Part shown: positions 34,119 through 41,378 of the stretch, piece after piece
How the letters are laid out: every line of letters begins with the position of its first letter
How positions within the stretch are numbered: position 1 is the first letter of the stretch
Origin: Luteimonas sp. FCS-9
GTDB taxonomy: Bacteria; Pseudomonadota; Gammaproteobacteria; Xanthomonadales; Xanthomonadaceae
Reading direction: 5' to 3'
Length of the DNA stretch: 64,000 nucleotides
Assembly: GCF_001014645.1 (NCBI RefSeq)
Contig: NZ_LASZ01000014.1
Coordinates: 37,928-101,927 of the forward strand
Translations under genes and position numbers: made by a program
Notes under the pieces: model-generated
Database searches by the model: none
What the model saw: the letters and a program-made list of their open reading frames with translations, nothing else
What the model was told of the DNA's origin: nothing

Positions 34119-34858
34119 CGGTGTGGTTGTTCGACCTGGGCAATACCCGGCTCAAGTACGCGCCACTGCACGGCGAGGACGTCGGGCCGGTCGCCGGTAC
34201 CGCGCACGCGGCCGGTGGCCTGGATCCGTCGTGGATCGAACGCCTGCCGGAGCGGATCGACACCGCGGTCATCGCCAGTGTGGCGTCGCCCGCGTTGCGC
34301 GCGGTGCTGCTCGACGCGCTGGCGGCGCGCGGTGCGCGAGTCGAGATGGCGCGGACGCTGCCGGTGCTCGACGGGTTGACGGTCGCCTACGCCGACCCCG
34401 CGCGCTTCGGCGTGGACCGGTTCCTCGCGCTGCTGGCCGCACGCGCGCAGACGCGCGAGCCGGTCGTCGTCGTCGGTGTCGGGACGGCGCTGACGATCGA
34501 CCTGGTCGACGTCGACGGCCGGCACCTGGGCGGGCGCATCGCCCCGTCGCCGACGCTCATGCGCGAGGCACTGCAGCGTCGGGTCGCGCAACTGCCGGCC
34601 ACCGGCGGTACCTTCGTCGAGTTCGCGACCGATACCGAGGACGCGCTGGCCTCGGGATGCGAAGGCGCGGCCGCGGCGCTGGTCGAGCGCAGCCTCGTGC
34701 AGGCCGCCGCGCGCGTGGGCGCCGCGCCGGGGCTGTTGCTGCACGGTGGCGGCATGGAAGGCCTGCGACCGCACCTGCCGCAGGCCCAGGTCCGGCCCGA
34801 CCTGGTGCTGGCCGGCCTCGCGCGCTGGCACCGCGCGACCGCGGCCGCGCACGCCTAG
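34115..34858 (+). CDS. coaX: Type III pantothenate kinase
   Basis: Phosphorylates pantothenate in the first step of coenzyme A synthesis. The 247-residue protein shows the ASKHA-fold motifs: FDLGNTRLKYAPL at the N-terminus, FGVDRFLALLAA (proton-acceptor Asp) and VVVGVGTALTIDLVD, then GGRIAPSPTLMREALQ. The length and start are typical of CoaX. It is translationally coupled to birA (ATGA) and followed 8 nt later by the SPOR-domain gene, so the three probably form an operon. Confidence 0.95.
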   Translation: MTVWLFDLGNTRLKYAPLHGEDVGPVAGTAHAAGGLDPSWIERLPERIDTAVIASVASPALRAVLLDALAARGARVEMARTLPVLDGLTVAYADPARFGVDRFLALLAARAQTREPVVVVGVGTALTIDLVDVDGRHLGGRIAPSPTLMREALQRRVAQLPATGGTFVEFATDTEDALASGCEGAAAALVERSLVQAAARVGAAPGLLLHGGGMEGLRPHLPQAQVRPDLVLAGLARWHRATAAAHA

Positions 34859-34866
34859 GCCCGGCC

Positions 34867-35568
34867 GTGCTGCTGCGCGCGACCGTCCTGCTGTTGGTGA
34901 TCCTCAACCTCGGCGTTGCCGCGTGGTGGGCACTGCGCGACGCGCCGGCCGACCCCGTTCCGGTCGCGTCGGTCGACGCGCCGACGCTGACGCTGCTCGA
35001 TGCGGACGCGGACACCGTCGCATCGGCCCCGATGCCGCTGGTCGAGGACTTCGACGAGACCGACCCCGCGGCGCTGGAAGGCGACGATGCCGCGGACGCG
35101 CCGCCCACGCGCTGCGTTGCGCTCGGGCCGTTCGCCGATGCCGCGGCGCGCGAGGCCGCGCGCATGGGGCTGGCGGACGACGGCATCCGCGCGGTCGCGC
35201 GCGAGGTCGCGGTCGCGCCGCGCGGCTGGCGCGTGTGGCTGCCGCCGCGGCCCGATCGCGCAGCCGCCGACGCCGAGGCCGCCCGGCTGCGCGCGGCCGG
35301 CATCGAGGAGCAGTACGTGATCGCCGATGGCGACGACGCCAACGGCATCGCGCTGGGCCGTTTCGACAGCGAGGCGCCGGCGCGTGCCCGCGTCGAGGCG
35401 CTGCGCGCGGCCGGGTTCGCCGCGCAGGCCGAGGCGCTCGGGGGCAGCTCGCAGCCCTGGCTCGACGCGCGGATCGATGCCGCGACGGCCGACGCCGCGC
35501 TGCGCGCACGCACCGGCGCCCCGCGGGCCGAGCCGGGCGGCTGCGACGCCGCGCAGGATGCGGGTTAG
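34867..35568 (+). CDS. SPOR-domain inner-membrane protein
   Basis: A 233-residue protein with a single N-terminal membrane helix (LLRATVLLLVILNLGVAAWW), an acidic linker and a C-terminal region (RCVALGPFADAAAREAARM, then EQYVIADGDDANGIALGRF) that repeats the pattern of SPOR peptidoglycan-binding domains. It should face the periplasm and may localise to denuded septal glycan. GTG 34867 is the best start. The TAG stop is part of a TAGAAT hexamer that probably serves as -10 of the tRNA gene just downstream. Confidence 0.8.
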   Translation: MLLRATVLLLVILNLGVAAWWALRDAPADPVPVASVDAPTLTLLDADADTVASAPMPLVEDFDETDPAALEGDDAADAPPTRCVALGPFADAAAREAARMGLADDGIRAVAREVAVAPRGWRVWLPPRPDRAAADAEAARLRAAGIEEQYVIADGDDANGIALGRFDSEAPARARVEALRAAGFAAQAEALGGSSQPWLDARIDAATADAALRARTGAPRAEPGGCDAAQDAG

Positions 35569-35571
35569 AAT
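35566..35571 (+). promoter_or_regulatory. -10 element (TAGAAT) of the tRNA-Thr gene
   Basis: TAGAAT lies 32 nt before the tRNA 5' end and is followed by a very GC-rich discriminator (CGCCGCGCGG), a feature of stringently controlled stable-RNA promoters. It overlaps the stop codon of the SPOR gene. Confidence 0.45.
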
Positions 35572-35597
35572 CGCCGCGCGGCCCCGCCGCACGCCAT

Positions 35598-35673
35598 GCC
35601 GGCATAGCTCAGTTGGTAGAGCAACCGCCTTGTAAGCGGTAGGTCCCCAGTTCGAACCCGGGTGCCGGCACCA
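35598..35673 (+). tRNA. tRNA-Thr (anticodon UGU), CCA encoded
   Basis: 76-nt cloverleaf. Acceptor arms GCCGGCA / TGCCGGC, D-arm GCTC-AGTTGGTA-GAGC, anticodon arm ACCGC-CTTGTAA-GCGGT with anticodon TGT (reads ACA and other Thr codons), T-arm CCCAG-TTCGAAC-CCGGG, discriminator A and a genomic CCA. The T-stem has one A-C mismatch, which also occurs in E. coli tRNA-Thr(UGU), so it is not a sign of decay. Confidence 0.97.
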
Positions 35674-35805
35674 TCCAGACGCCGTTCCCGCGACCCGCGC
35701 CGCCCAGGCGCCTCCCCATGGCCGCCCGACGTCGCGTCCCGCCATCCGCGCGTGGCTTCGGCCGCACGTCTGCGGCGGGCGTTCGCCAAGTCGCCAGGAG
35801 AAGCC

Positions 35806-36729
35806 ATGCAGCAGTCGTATCCGCCGGTCTCGATCTTCGGGGTGCCCACGGACGTGGGCGCGGGCCGTCGCGGGGCTTCGATGGGGCCCGAGGGCCTGCG
35901 TGTCGCCGGCCTGTCCGAGGCGCTGCTCGCGCGCGGCATCGACGTCGCCGACCTGGGCGACCTCAAGGGGCCGAGAAATCCGTGGCAGGGCCCGCAGGAC
36001 GGCTACCGGCATCTCGACGAGGTCGTCGCGTGGAACCGCGCGGTGCTCGAGGCCTCGTCGGCGGAACTCGCACGCGGGCGCATGCCGATCATGCTCGGCG
36101 GGGACCACTGCCTGGCGATCGGTTCGATCGCGGCGGTCGCCCGCCACTGCCGGGCCGTGGGCAAGACGCTGCGCGTGCTGTGGCTCGATGCGCACACCGA
36201 CTTCAACACCTCGCAGATCACGCCGTCGGGCAACGTGCACGGCATGCCGGTCGCGTGCCTGTGCGGCATCGGGCCCGACGTGCTGACCGGGCTCGGCGGC
36301 GAGGTGCCGGCCACGCGCGTCGACCAGTTCCGCCAGATCGGCATCCGCTCGGTCGATCCCGACGAGAAGCGCATGGTCAAGGCCCACGGGCTGGACATCT
36401 ACGACATGCGCTACATCGACGAAGTCGGCATGCGGCGCGTCGTCGAGCAGGCGCTCGACGGGGTCGACGCCGATACCCATCTGCACGTGAGTTTCGACGT
36501 CGACGTACTCGACCCGACGATCGCGCCGGGCACCGGCACGCCCGTGCCGGGCGGCATCAACTATCGCGAGGCGCAGCTGGTGATGGAGATGATCGCCGAC
36601 ACCGGCCGGCTGGGGTCACTGGATGTGGTCGAGGTCAACACCGCGCTCGACCACGGCAACGCGACCGCGGAACTCGCCGTGGACCTGGTGGAGAGCCTGT
36701 TCGGCAAATCGACCTTGATGCGCGATTGA
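35806..36729 (+). CDS. rocF: Arginase
   Basis: Mn2+-dependent hydrolysis of arginine to ornithine and urea. The 307-residue protein carries the full metal site: His101 in GGDHCLAIGS, Asp128/His130/Asp132 in DAHTDFNT, and Asp231/Asp233 in SFDVDVLDP. The sequence DAHTDFN plus the GNVHGMPVA loop and VEVNTALDHGNAT at the end favour arginase over agmatinase. ATG 35806 has AGGAG 5-9 nt upstream. It is a stand-alone gene; no urease or ornithine genes are in view. Confidence 0.93.
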   Translation: MQQSYPPVSIFGVPTDVGAGRRGASMGPEGLRVAGLSEALLARGIDVADLGDLKGPRNPWQGPQDGYRHLDEVVAWNRAVLEASSAELARGRMPIMLGGDHCLAIGSIAAVARHCRAVGKTLRVLWLDAHTDFNTSQITPSGNVHGMPVACLCGIGPDVLTGLGGEVPATRVDQFRQIGIRSVDPDEKRMVKAHGLDIYDMRYIDEVGMRRVVEQALDGVDADTHLHVSFDVDVLDPTIAPGTGTPVPGGINYREAQLVMEMIADTGRLGSLDVVEVNTALDHGNATAELAVDLVESLFGKSTLMRD

Positions 36730-36815
36730 CGGGGCGATTCTCGCCGGCCGCACAACGATGAATGGGGTCGATTCGGCGCGCCGGCGATGCACGCGGCATT
36801 CACACGGCGCGCTCC

Positions 36816-36821
36816 TATAGT
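36816..36821 (+). promoter_or_regulatory. Possible -10 element (TATAGT) of the entericidin gene
   Basis: CCTATAGT lies 62 nt before the entericidin start. It resembles the extended -10 used by the stationary-phase sigma factor, and enteric ecnB is sigma-S dependent, so growth-phase control is a reasonable guess. Confidence 0.35.
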
Positions 36822-36877
36822 CCGCCCAACGGTTGCGGCGTCCCGCAATCGCCCGCGAAGAATCCCTGGAGAATCCC

Positions 36878-37036
36878 ATGAAGCGTCTGACTGCACTTCT
36901 GCTGCTCGCCCTGTTCACCGCCGGCTCGCTGAGCGCCTGCAACACCGTCCGCGGCGCCGGGCAGGACGTCCAGAAGGTGGGCGAGAAGATGGAAGACGGT
37001 GCGAACGACACGGGCGGCACCACGCGTCGCCCCTGA
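36878..37036 (+). CDS. Entericidin A/B family lipoprotein
   Basis: A 52-residue lipoprotein: MKRLTALLLLALFTAGSLSA followed by the lipobox cysteine and the entericidin pattern NTVRGAGQDVQKVGEKMEDG. Family members are small outer-envelope peptides made under stress; EcnA and EcnB act as antidote and toxin in E. coli, but single copies such as this one are common and of unclear role. GGAGA precedes the ATG at 36878, and a strong terminator follows 28 nt after the stop, so it is a monocistronic gene. Confidence 0.92.
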   Translation: MKRLTALLLLALFTAGSLSACNTVRGAGQDVQKVGEKMEDGANDTGGTTRRP

Positions 37037-37063
37037 TCCACGTCCGTTCCACGCGATCCGATC

Positions 37064-37086
37064 AAGCCGGCGAAAGCCGGCTTTTT
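37064..37086 (+). terminator. Rho-independent terminator after the entericidin gene
   Basis: Stem AGCCGGC / GCCGGCT with a GAAA tetraloop (37065-37082) followed by a short T-tract (37082-37086). A textbook intrinsic terminator. Confidence 0.92.
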
Positions 37087-37298
37087 CGTGGGCGTTTTCC
37101 CGCGGATGCGTATCCGCCCAGGGTCCGCGCAGCTGGCGCGTGCGGCATCCACTGCAGACCGCCGATGTGACGATCTCGCTCATGTTCCCTTGACTGCCGC
37201 TTGATGCGCGTTGCGCGAGGATGATCCCAAGCCCGCAGCGACCTGCTCGACCGAGTCGCCGCTGCTGACCTCCGACCTCCAAAGAAGGACCAACGACG

Positions 37299-37499
37299 AT
37301 GAACAAAGACATTATTTCCGGCAAGTGGACCCAGCTCAAGGGCAAGGCGCAGGCCAAGTGGGGCGACCTGACGGACGACGTGTTCGACGTCGCCGCCGGC
37401 GATAGCAAGTACCTGGCCGGCAAGCTGCAGGAAAAGTACGGCTGGGAGCGCGACCGCGCCGAGCAGGAAGTGCGCGACTTCGAGAAGACGCTCGACTGA
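37299..37499 (+). CDS. CsbD family stress-response protein
   Basis: A 66-residue hydrophilic protein, [20 protein letters not shown] and then [15 protein letters not shown], ending in [20 protein letters not shown]. This is the CsbD-like (YjbJ) family, small helical proteins that are abundant in stationary phase or under osmotic stress; the mechanism is unknown. AAAGAAGG precedes the ATG closely. It is a single gene between the entericidin terminator and trpS; a weak GCCGGC-ACT-GCCGGC hairpin lies at 37529-37543 downstream. Confidence 0.93.
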   Translation: MNKDIISGKWTQLKGKAQAKWGDLTDDVFDVAAGDSKYLAGKLQEKYGWERDRAEQEVRDFEKTLD

Positions 37500-37605
37500 C
37501 AGTCGTCGAAGCCTGCATCAATGGATGGGCCGGCACTGCCGGCTCGTCTTCGTTTGCCGCGCCGGCAGGGCGGCCCGGGCCTGCAGCCGGCCGGCAGGCA
37601 GCGGT

Positions 37606-37611
37606 TAGACT
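37606..37611 (+). promoter_or_regulatory. Possible -10 element (TAGACT) of trpS
   Basis: TAGACT lies 34 nt before the trpS ATG, at the same distance as the TAGACT before the MBL hydrolase gene. No strong -35 box. Confidence 0.35.
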
Positions 37612-37639
37612 GGAGCGTCCCTCCGTCGCCGCCCCGTCC

Positions 37640-38959
37640 ATGTCCAAGCGTCCCCTGCGCATCCTGACCGGCATCACCACGTCCGGCACCCCGCACCTCG
37701 GCAACTACGTCGGCGCGGTCCGCCCGGCGATCGCCGCCAGCCGGGCGCCCGGCACCGAGAGCTTCTATTTCCTCGCCGACCTGCACAGCCTGATCAAGGC
37801 GCAGGACCCGGCGCGCACGCAGCGCTCGACACTGGAGATCGCCGCCACCTGGCTGGCCGCCGGGCTCGAGCCGGACAAGGTCTGGTTCTACCGGCAGAGC
37901 GACATCCCCGAGATCACCGAGCTGACGTGGATGCTGACCTGCGTGGCCGGCAAGGGCATCCTGAACCGCGCGCACGCCTACAAGGCCGCGGTCGATCGCA
38001 ACCGCGCCGAAGGCGAGGACGACGATGCCGGGGTCAGCGCGGGGCTGTTCATGTACCCGGTGCTGATGGCGGCCGACATCCTGATCTTCGATGCCGACCG
38101 CGTGCCGGTGGGGCGCGACCAGATCCAGCACATCGAGATGGCGCGCGATTTCGGGCAGCGCTTCAACCATGCCTACGGGCGCGCGTGGTTCACGCTGCCC
38201 GAGGCGGTGGTCGACGACGACGTCGCCACGCTGCCCGGCCTGGACGGGCGCAAGATGAGCAAGAGCTACGGCAACACGATCCCGCTGTTCGTCCCGCCCG
38301 CGCAGCTCAAGAAGCTGGTGTTCTCGATCCTCACCGATTCGCGCGCGCCCGGCGAGCCGAAGGACACCGAGGGCTCCGCGTTGTTCCAGCTCTACCAGGC
38401 CTTCGCCACGCGCGAGCAGACGGCGGCGTTCGCGCAGGCCTTCGCCGACGGCATCGGCTGGGGCGAGGCCAAGCAACAGCTGCTCGACGTCGTGGAGCGC
38501 GAGATCGCACCGATGCGCGAACGCTACGAGGCGTTGATCGCGCGGCCTTCGGACATCGAGGACATCCTGCGCGACGGCGGGCGCCGCCTGCGCGAGCGCT
38601 ACGCGACGCCGCTGCTGGCGCAACTGCGCGATGCGGTCGGCCTGCGCGACCTGGGCCGCGTGGCGGTGCCCGCCGCCGAGGGCGCCGCGGCGGCGCGCAG
38701 CGAGCCGCCGCAGTTCAAGCAGTACCGCGAGACCGATGGCCGCTTCTATTTCAAGCTGGTCGACGGCGACCGGGTGCTGCTGCAGAGCCACGCGTTCGAC
38801 GCACCGCGCGACGCGGGGCAGACCATCGCGCGGCTGCGCCGTGGCGAACTGGCGCCGGCCGACGCACCGGCCGAGCTGGGCGAGGGCGTCGCGCCGGCCG
38901 ACGTGCAGACGGCGCTGGACGCGATCGCCGCGGCCGATGCGGAGAAGGCGGCGTCATGA
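37640..38959 (+). CDS. trpS: Tryptophan--tRNA ligase with C-terminal extension
   Basis: Charges tRNA-Trp. Class I synthetase with the HIGH-type motif TSGTPHLGNYVGA near the N-terminus, the tryptophan-site segment LMAADILIFDADRVPVGRDQ and KMSKS at residues 205-209. At 439 residues it is about 90 longer than the usual 330-350. The extra C-terminal part contains FKQYRETDGRFYFKLVDGDR and LLQSHAFDAPRDAGQTIARL, which resembles the small DUF1508 (YegP-like) repeat. Long TrpS forms are known in xanthomonads. The stop overlaps the next gene's ATG. Confidence 0.95.
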   Translation: MSKRPLRILTGITTSGTPHLGNYVGAVRPAIAASRAPGTESFYFLADLHSLIKAQDPARTQRSTLEIAATWLAAGLEPDKVWFYRQSDIPEITELTWMLTCVAGKGILNRAHAYKAAVDRNRAEGEDDDAGVSAGLFMYPVLMAADILIFDADRVPVGRDQIQHIEMARDFGQRFNHAYGRAWFTLPEAVVDDDVATLPGLDGRKMSKSYGNTIPLFVPPAQLKKLVFSILTDSRAPGEPKDTEGSALFQLYQAFATREQTAAFAQAFADGIGWGEAKQQLLDVVEREIAPMRERYEALIARPSDIEDILRDGGRRLRERYATPLLAQLRDAVGLRDLGRVAVPAAEGAAAARSEPPQFKQYRETDGRFYFKLVDGDRVLLQSHAFDAPRDAGQTIARLRRGELAPADAPAELGEGVAPADVQTALDAIAAADAEKAAS

Positions 38960-39267
38960 GCCCGGGCGTCGAGCTCAATCTGGCGCTGTTGCTGTTCCTG
39001 CCGTGGTTCCTGATCCTCGGCGCGCTGTTCTGGGCGTATCCGCGCCGCCCGCGCGGGCCGGCGCGCGTGCTCTACGACCTGGCGAGTCTGGCGCTGTCGG
39101 TCGGCGCGTTCGTGGCTTCGATCCACTGGGCGCAGGCGAACGCCGATCCGGTGCACGGCCACATGTGGCAGCAGATCCTGGCGACGGCCGTCGGCTACGG
39201 CGTGTTCTTGGGCGTGCTCGGTGCAGCGTTCGTGCTGCGCATCTACGTGCTGCGGCCCCGAGGCTGA
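38956..39267 (+). CDS. Small membrane protein coupled to trpS
   Basis: A 103-residue protein with three hydrophobic helices (LNLALLLFLPWFLILGALFW; LYDLASLALSVGAFVASI; GYGVFLGVLGAAFVLRIYVL) and a short basic tail. It overlaps trpS by ATGA and so depends on its translation. I recognise no family; its only clue is linkage to tryptophanyl-tRNA synthetase. Confidence 0.75.
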   Translation: MSPGVELNLALLLFLPWFLILGALFWAYPRRPRGPARVLYDLASLALSVGAFVASIHWAQANADPVHGHMWQQILATAVGYGVFLGVLGAAFVLRIYVLRPRG

Positions 39268-39315
39268 CGCGCCGCGTACGACCAAAGGCCCATGCGACGG
39301 CAGCGGCATGCGGCC

Positions 39316-39321
39316 TAGACT
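39316..39321 (+). promoter_or_regulatory. Possible -10 element (TAGACT) of the MBL hydrolase gene
   Basis: TAGACT lies exactly 34 nt before the ATG at 39350, repeating the arrangement seen before trpS. Confidence 0.35.
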
Positions 39322-39349
39322 GCCGGGACACGGATACGGGAGCGACGCG

Positions 39350-40285
39350 ATGCGCGACGACACGCATGGGATCACCGTCATCGACACCGGCTATGTGCGG
39401 CCATCGCTGTGCGCCGCGTACCTGGTACGCAGCGGCGAGCGCGCGGCGCTGATCGACTGCGGCACCGCCGCCTGCGCGCCGCGCGTGCTCGCCGCGATCG
39501 ACGCGGCCGGCGTCGCGCGTACGGCGGTGGACTGGGTGATGGTCACGCACGTGCACCTCGACCACGCCGGCGGCGCCGGGCCACTGATCCGCGCGCTGCC
39601 CAACGCGCGGCTCGTCGTGCATCCGCGCGGCGCGCCGCACATGATCGATCCGACGCGGCTGATCGCGGGTGCCAAGGCGGTGTACGGCGAGACGACCTTC
39701 GCGCGCGACCATGCCGGCATGCTGCCGGTGCCCGAACACCGCGTCGTGGTCGCCGACGACGGTCACGTCGTCGATCTCGCGGGTCGGCCGCTGCTGTGCA
39801 TCGACACGCCCGGGCATGCGCGCCACCACTACAGCGTCTGGGACGAGCGCAGCCGTGGCTGGTTCGCCGGCGACACCTTCGGCATCTCGTATCGCGAGCT
39901 CGACAATGCCCGCGGCGCCTTCATCGTGCCGACGACCTCGCCGGTGCAGTTCGATCCGCAGCAGATGCACGCCTCGATCGACACGCTGCTGGCGCGCGCG
40001 CCGGCGTCGATCCGGATCGCGCACTACGGCGAGGTGACCGAGTGCGCAAGGCTCGGGTGCGACCTGCACGTCCAGGTCGATGCGATGGTCGACATCGCGC
40101 AGGCGGCCCAGGGCCACGACGACCGCCACGACCGGATCGTCGAGGGCCTCGTCCGGCCCTACACCGAACGCGCCAGCGCGCACGGCATCGACGATGCCGG
40201 GGCGCGCGTGCGCGAGGTGCTGGGCGGCGACATCGCGCTCAACGCGCAGGGCCTGTGCGCGTGGCTGGACCGCGTCGCGCGCTGA
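39350..40285 (+). CDS. MBL-fold metallo-hydrolase
   Basis: A 311-residue metallo-beta-lactamase-fold enzyme. The metal motif HxHxDH is THVHLDHAGG (His67, His69, Asp71, His72); further ligands are likely the His of CIDTPGHARHHYSVW, the Asp of GWFAGDTFG and the His of RIAHYGEV. The long C-terminal helical part (from about residue 235) suits an effector-like or glyoxalase-II-type member. It has no signal peptide and should be cytoplasmic. GGGAG lies shortly before the ATG. Substrate unknown. Confidence 0.88.
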   Translation: MRDDTHGITVIDTGYVRPSLCAAYLVRSGERAALIDCGTAACAPRVLAAIDAAGVARTAVDWVMVTHVHLDHAGGAGPLIRALPNARLVVHPRGAPHMIDPTRLIAGAKAVYGETTFARDHAGMLPVPEHRVVVADDGHVVDLAGRPLLCIDTPGHARHHYSVWDERSRGWFAGDTFGISYRELDNARGAFIVPTTSPVQFDPQQMHASIDTLLARAPASIRIAHYGEVTECARLGCDLHVQVDAMVDIAQAAQGHDDRHDRIVEGLVRPYTERASAHGIDDAGARVREVLGGDIALNAQGLCAWLDRVAR

Positions 40286-40318
40286 GGGTGGCTGTCCCTG
40301 GGCAGGGCCGGCACCGGA

Positions 40319-40741
40319 TCATGGCAGGGTGGGGCGGCCGAGTTCGGCGAACAGCCGGTCGTGCGCCTTCTGCGCGTTGACGCGCGGCACCTTGGCGAGC
40401 GGGCCATCGGCGGCCAGCGCCAAGTCGCCCTTGAGGATCAGGCCGTCCACGCGCACGAAACTGCGGGTGGCGATCCGGTCGCCGTGCGGCTCGACCTCCA
40501 GGTACATCGGCGAGGTCAGGAGATTGAGCCCCTTGCGGTACACCCGGCGGCCGTCCTGGTCGGCCTGGCGGCGATAGCCGTTCGCCGCGGCCCAGGCATC
40601 GATCCTGGCCAGCGCATCGGCACCGCCCGGGAACTCGCGGCGGTCGAAGGGATTGTTCTTGCCGCGCGCCAGGTAGGCCATGAGGTTGATGCCCGCGAAG
40701 CCGATGACGGCACCGACCAGGGCGAAGAACAGGATGCGCAT
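40319..40741 (-). CDS. Membrane-anchored protein of unknown function
   Basis: A 140-residue protein with an N-terminal membrane helix (MRILFFALVGAVIGFAGINL) and a soluble part with alternating strands (YRKGLNLLTSPMYLEVEPHG, then TRSFVRVDGLILKGDLAL). No known family is recognised. It lies 51 nt downstream of the VOC-protein gene on the same strand, so both may be co-transcribed, and it is convergent with the MBL hydrolase gene. Confidence 0.7.
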   Translation of the reverse strand: MRILFFALVGAVIGFAGINLMAYLARGKNNPFDRREFPGGADALARIDAWAAANGYRRQADQDGRRVYRKGLNLLTSPMYLEVEPHGDRIATRSFVRVDGLILKGDLALAADGPLAKVPRVNAQKAHDRLFAELGRPTLP

Positions 40742-40792
40742 CGGGAATCTCAGCGGACGGGCAGCGCACGATAACCGAACGCCGTGAGAGCG

Positions 40793-41191
40793 TCAGCGGA
40801 CCGGCGGATCGTCCCAGACGTTGGCGTGGGGTCCGAACGGCGTGCGCTGCTGGCGGATGACGCAGAACCGGTGGCCGCTCGGCGCCTCCATGACCCACCA
40901 GCGCTTCACGAACGCGATCTTCTTCGCGCCGAGCCCCTCCAGCCGCGCGGCCTCGGCGTCGACGTCGTCGCTCTCGATGTCCAGGTGGATGCGCGAGGCG
41001 TGGTCGACCTTCTGCAGCAGCAGGATCGGCTCGTCGGACGCGGTCCGCAGCTCGGCATAGCGGCCGTCGCCGTCCTGGTCGGCGACGGCGACCGGCTTGC
41101 CGAGCGCGCGGCTCCAGAATTCGACGTGGGGGGCGAGGTCGTCGACCTCGCAGTCGAGCACGAACGTGGACAGGCGGCTGCGGTGCGGCAT
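40793..41191 (-). CDS. VOC (glyoxalase/bleomycin-resistance) family protein
   Basis: A 132-residue protein with the beta-alpha-beta-beta-beta pattern of the vicinal oxygen chelate superfamily: FVLDCEVDDLAPHVEFWSRA, ILLLQKVDHASRIHLDIESD and VMEAPSGHRFCVIR. It resembles the glyoxalase-like single-domain group. The His of RIHLDI and of SGHRF are candidate metal ligands. ATG 41191 (MPHRSRLSTFVLDC) is chosen as start; the frame stays open upstream into a REP repeat but that part has no protein character. Function unknown. Confidence 0.85.
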   Translation of the reverse strand: MPHRSRLSTFVLDCEVDDLAPHVEFWSRALGKPVAVADQDGDGRYAELRTASDEPILLLQKVDHASRIHLDIESDDVDAEAARLEGLGAKKIAFVKRWWVMEAPSGHRFCVIRQQRTPFGPHANVWDDPPVR

Positions 41192-41269
41192 GGCGGACTC
41201 TCCGGTCGGTGGAGCGCCAGCATGGGGGAGCTTCGGTGCAGTGGCCGCGACGACCGTCCGTGGTGACCC

Positions 41270-41335
41270 GTAGGAGCGCGCTCGCGCGCGATGGGTTTGC
41301 CGGGAACGCCCCATCGCGCGCGAGCGCGCTCCTAC
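41270..41335. repeat. Perfect inverted pair of REP-type palindromes (26-bp arms)
   Basis: Arms of 26 bp, 41270-41295 and 41310-41335, are perfect inverted complements around a 14-nt spacer; the outer bases are GTAGGAGCGCGC. Each arm is itself a small palindrome (GCGCGCTCGCGCGC). It lies upstream of the VOC gene and downstream of the dehydrogenase E2 gene. It matches the REP class mobilised by RAYT transposases; none is encoded in this window. Confidence 0.95.
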
Positions 41336-41378
41336 AGAACCCAATCGCATCGCGCTACGGCGATGCGGGGTTCCGGAA

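Noticed and set aside
35598..35673. tRNA-Thr as an integration site for a genomic island
   Set aside because: No integrase, no repeated 3' fragment of the tRNA and no change of gene character downstream; arginase follows directly.
36878..37036. Entericidin as a toxin-antitoxin pair
   Set aside because: Only one entericidin-type gene is present and a terminator follows at once, so no partner gene is seen.
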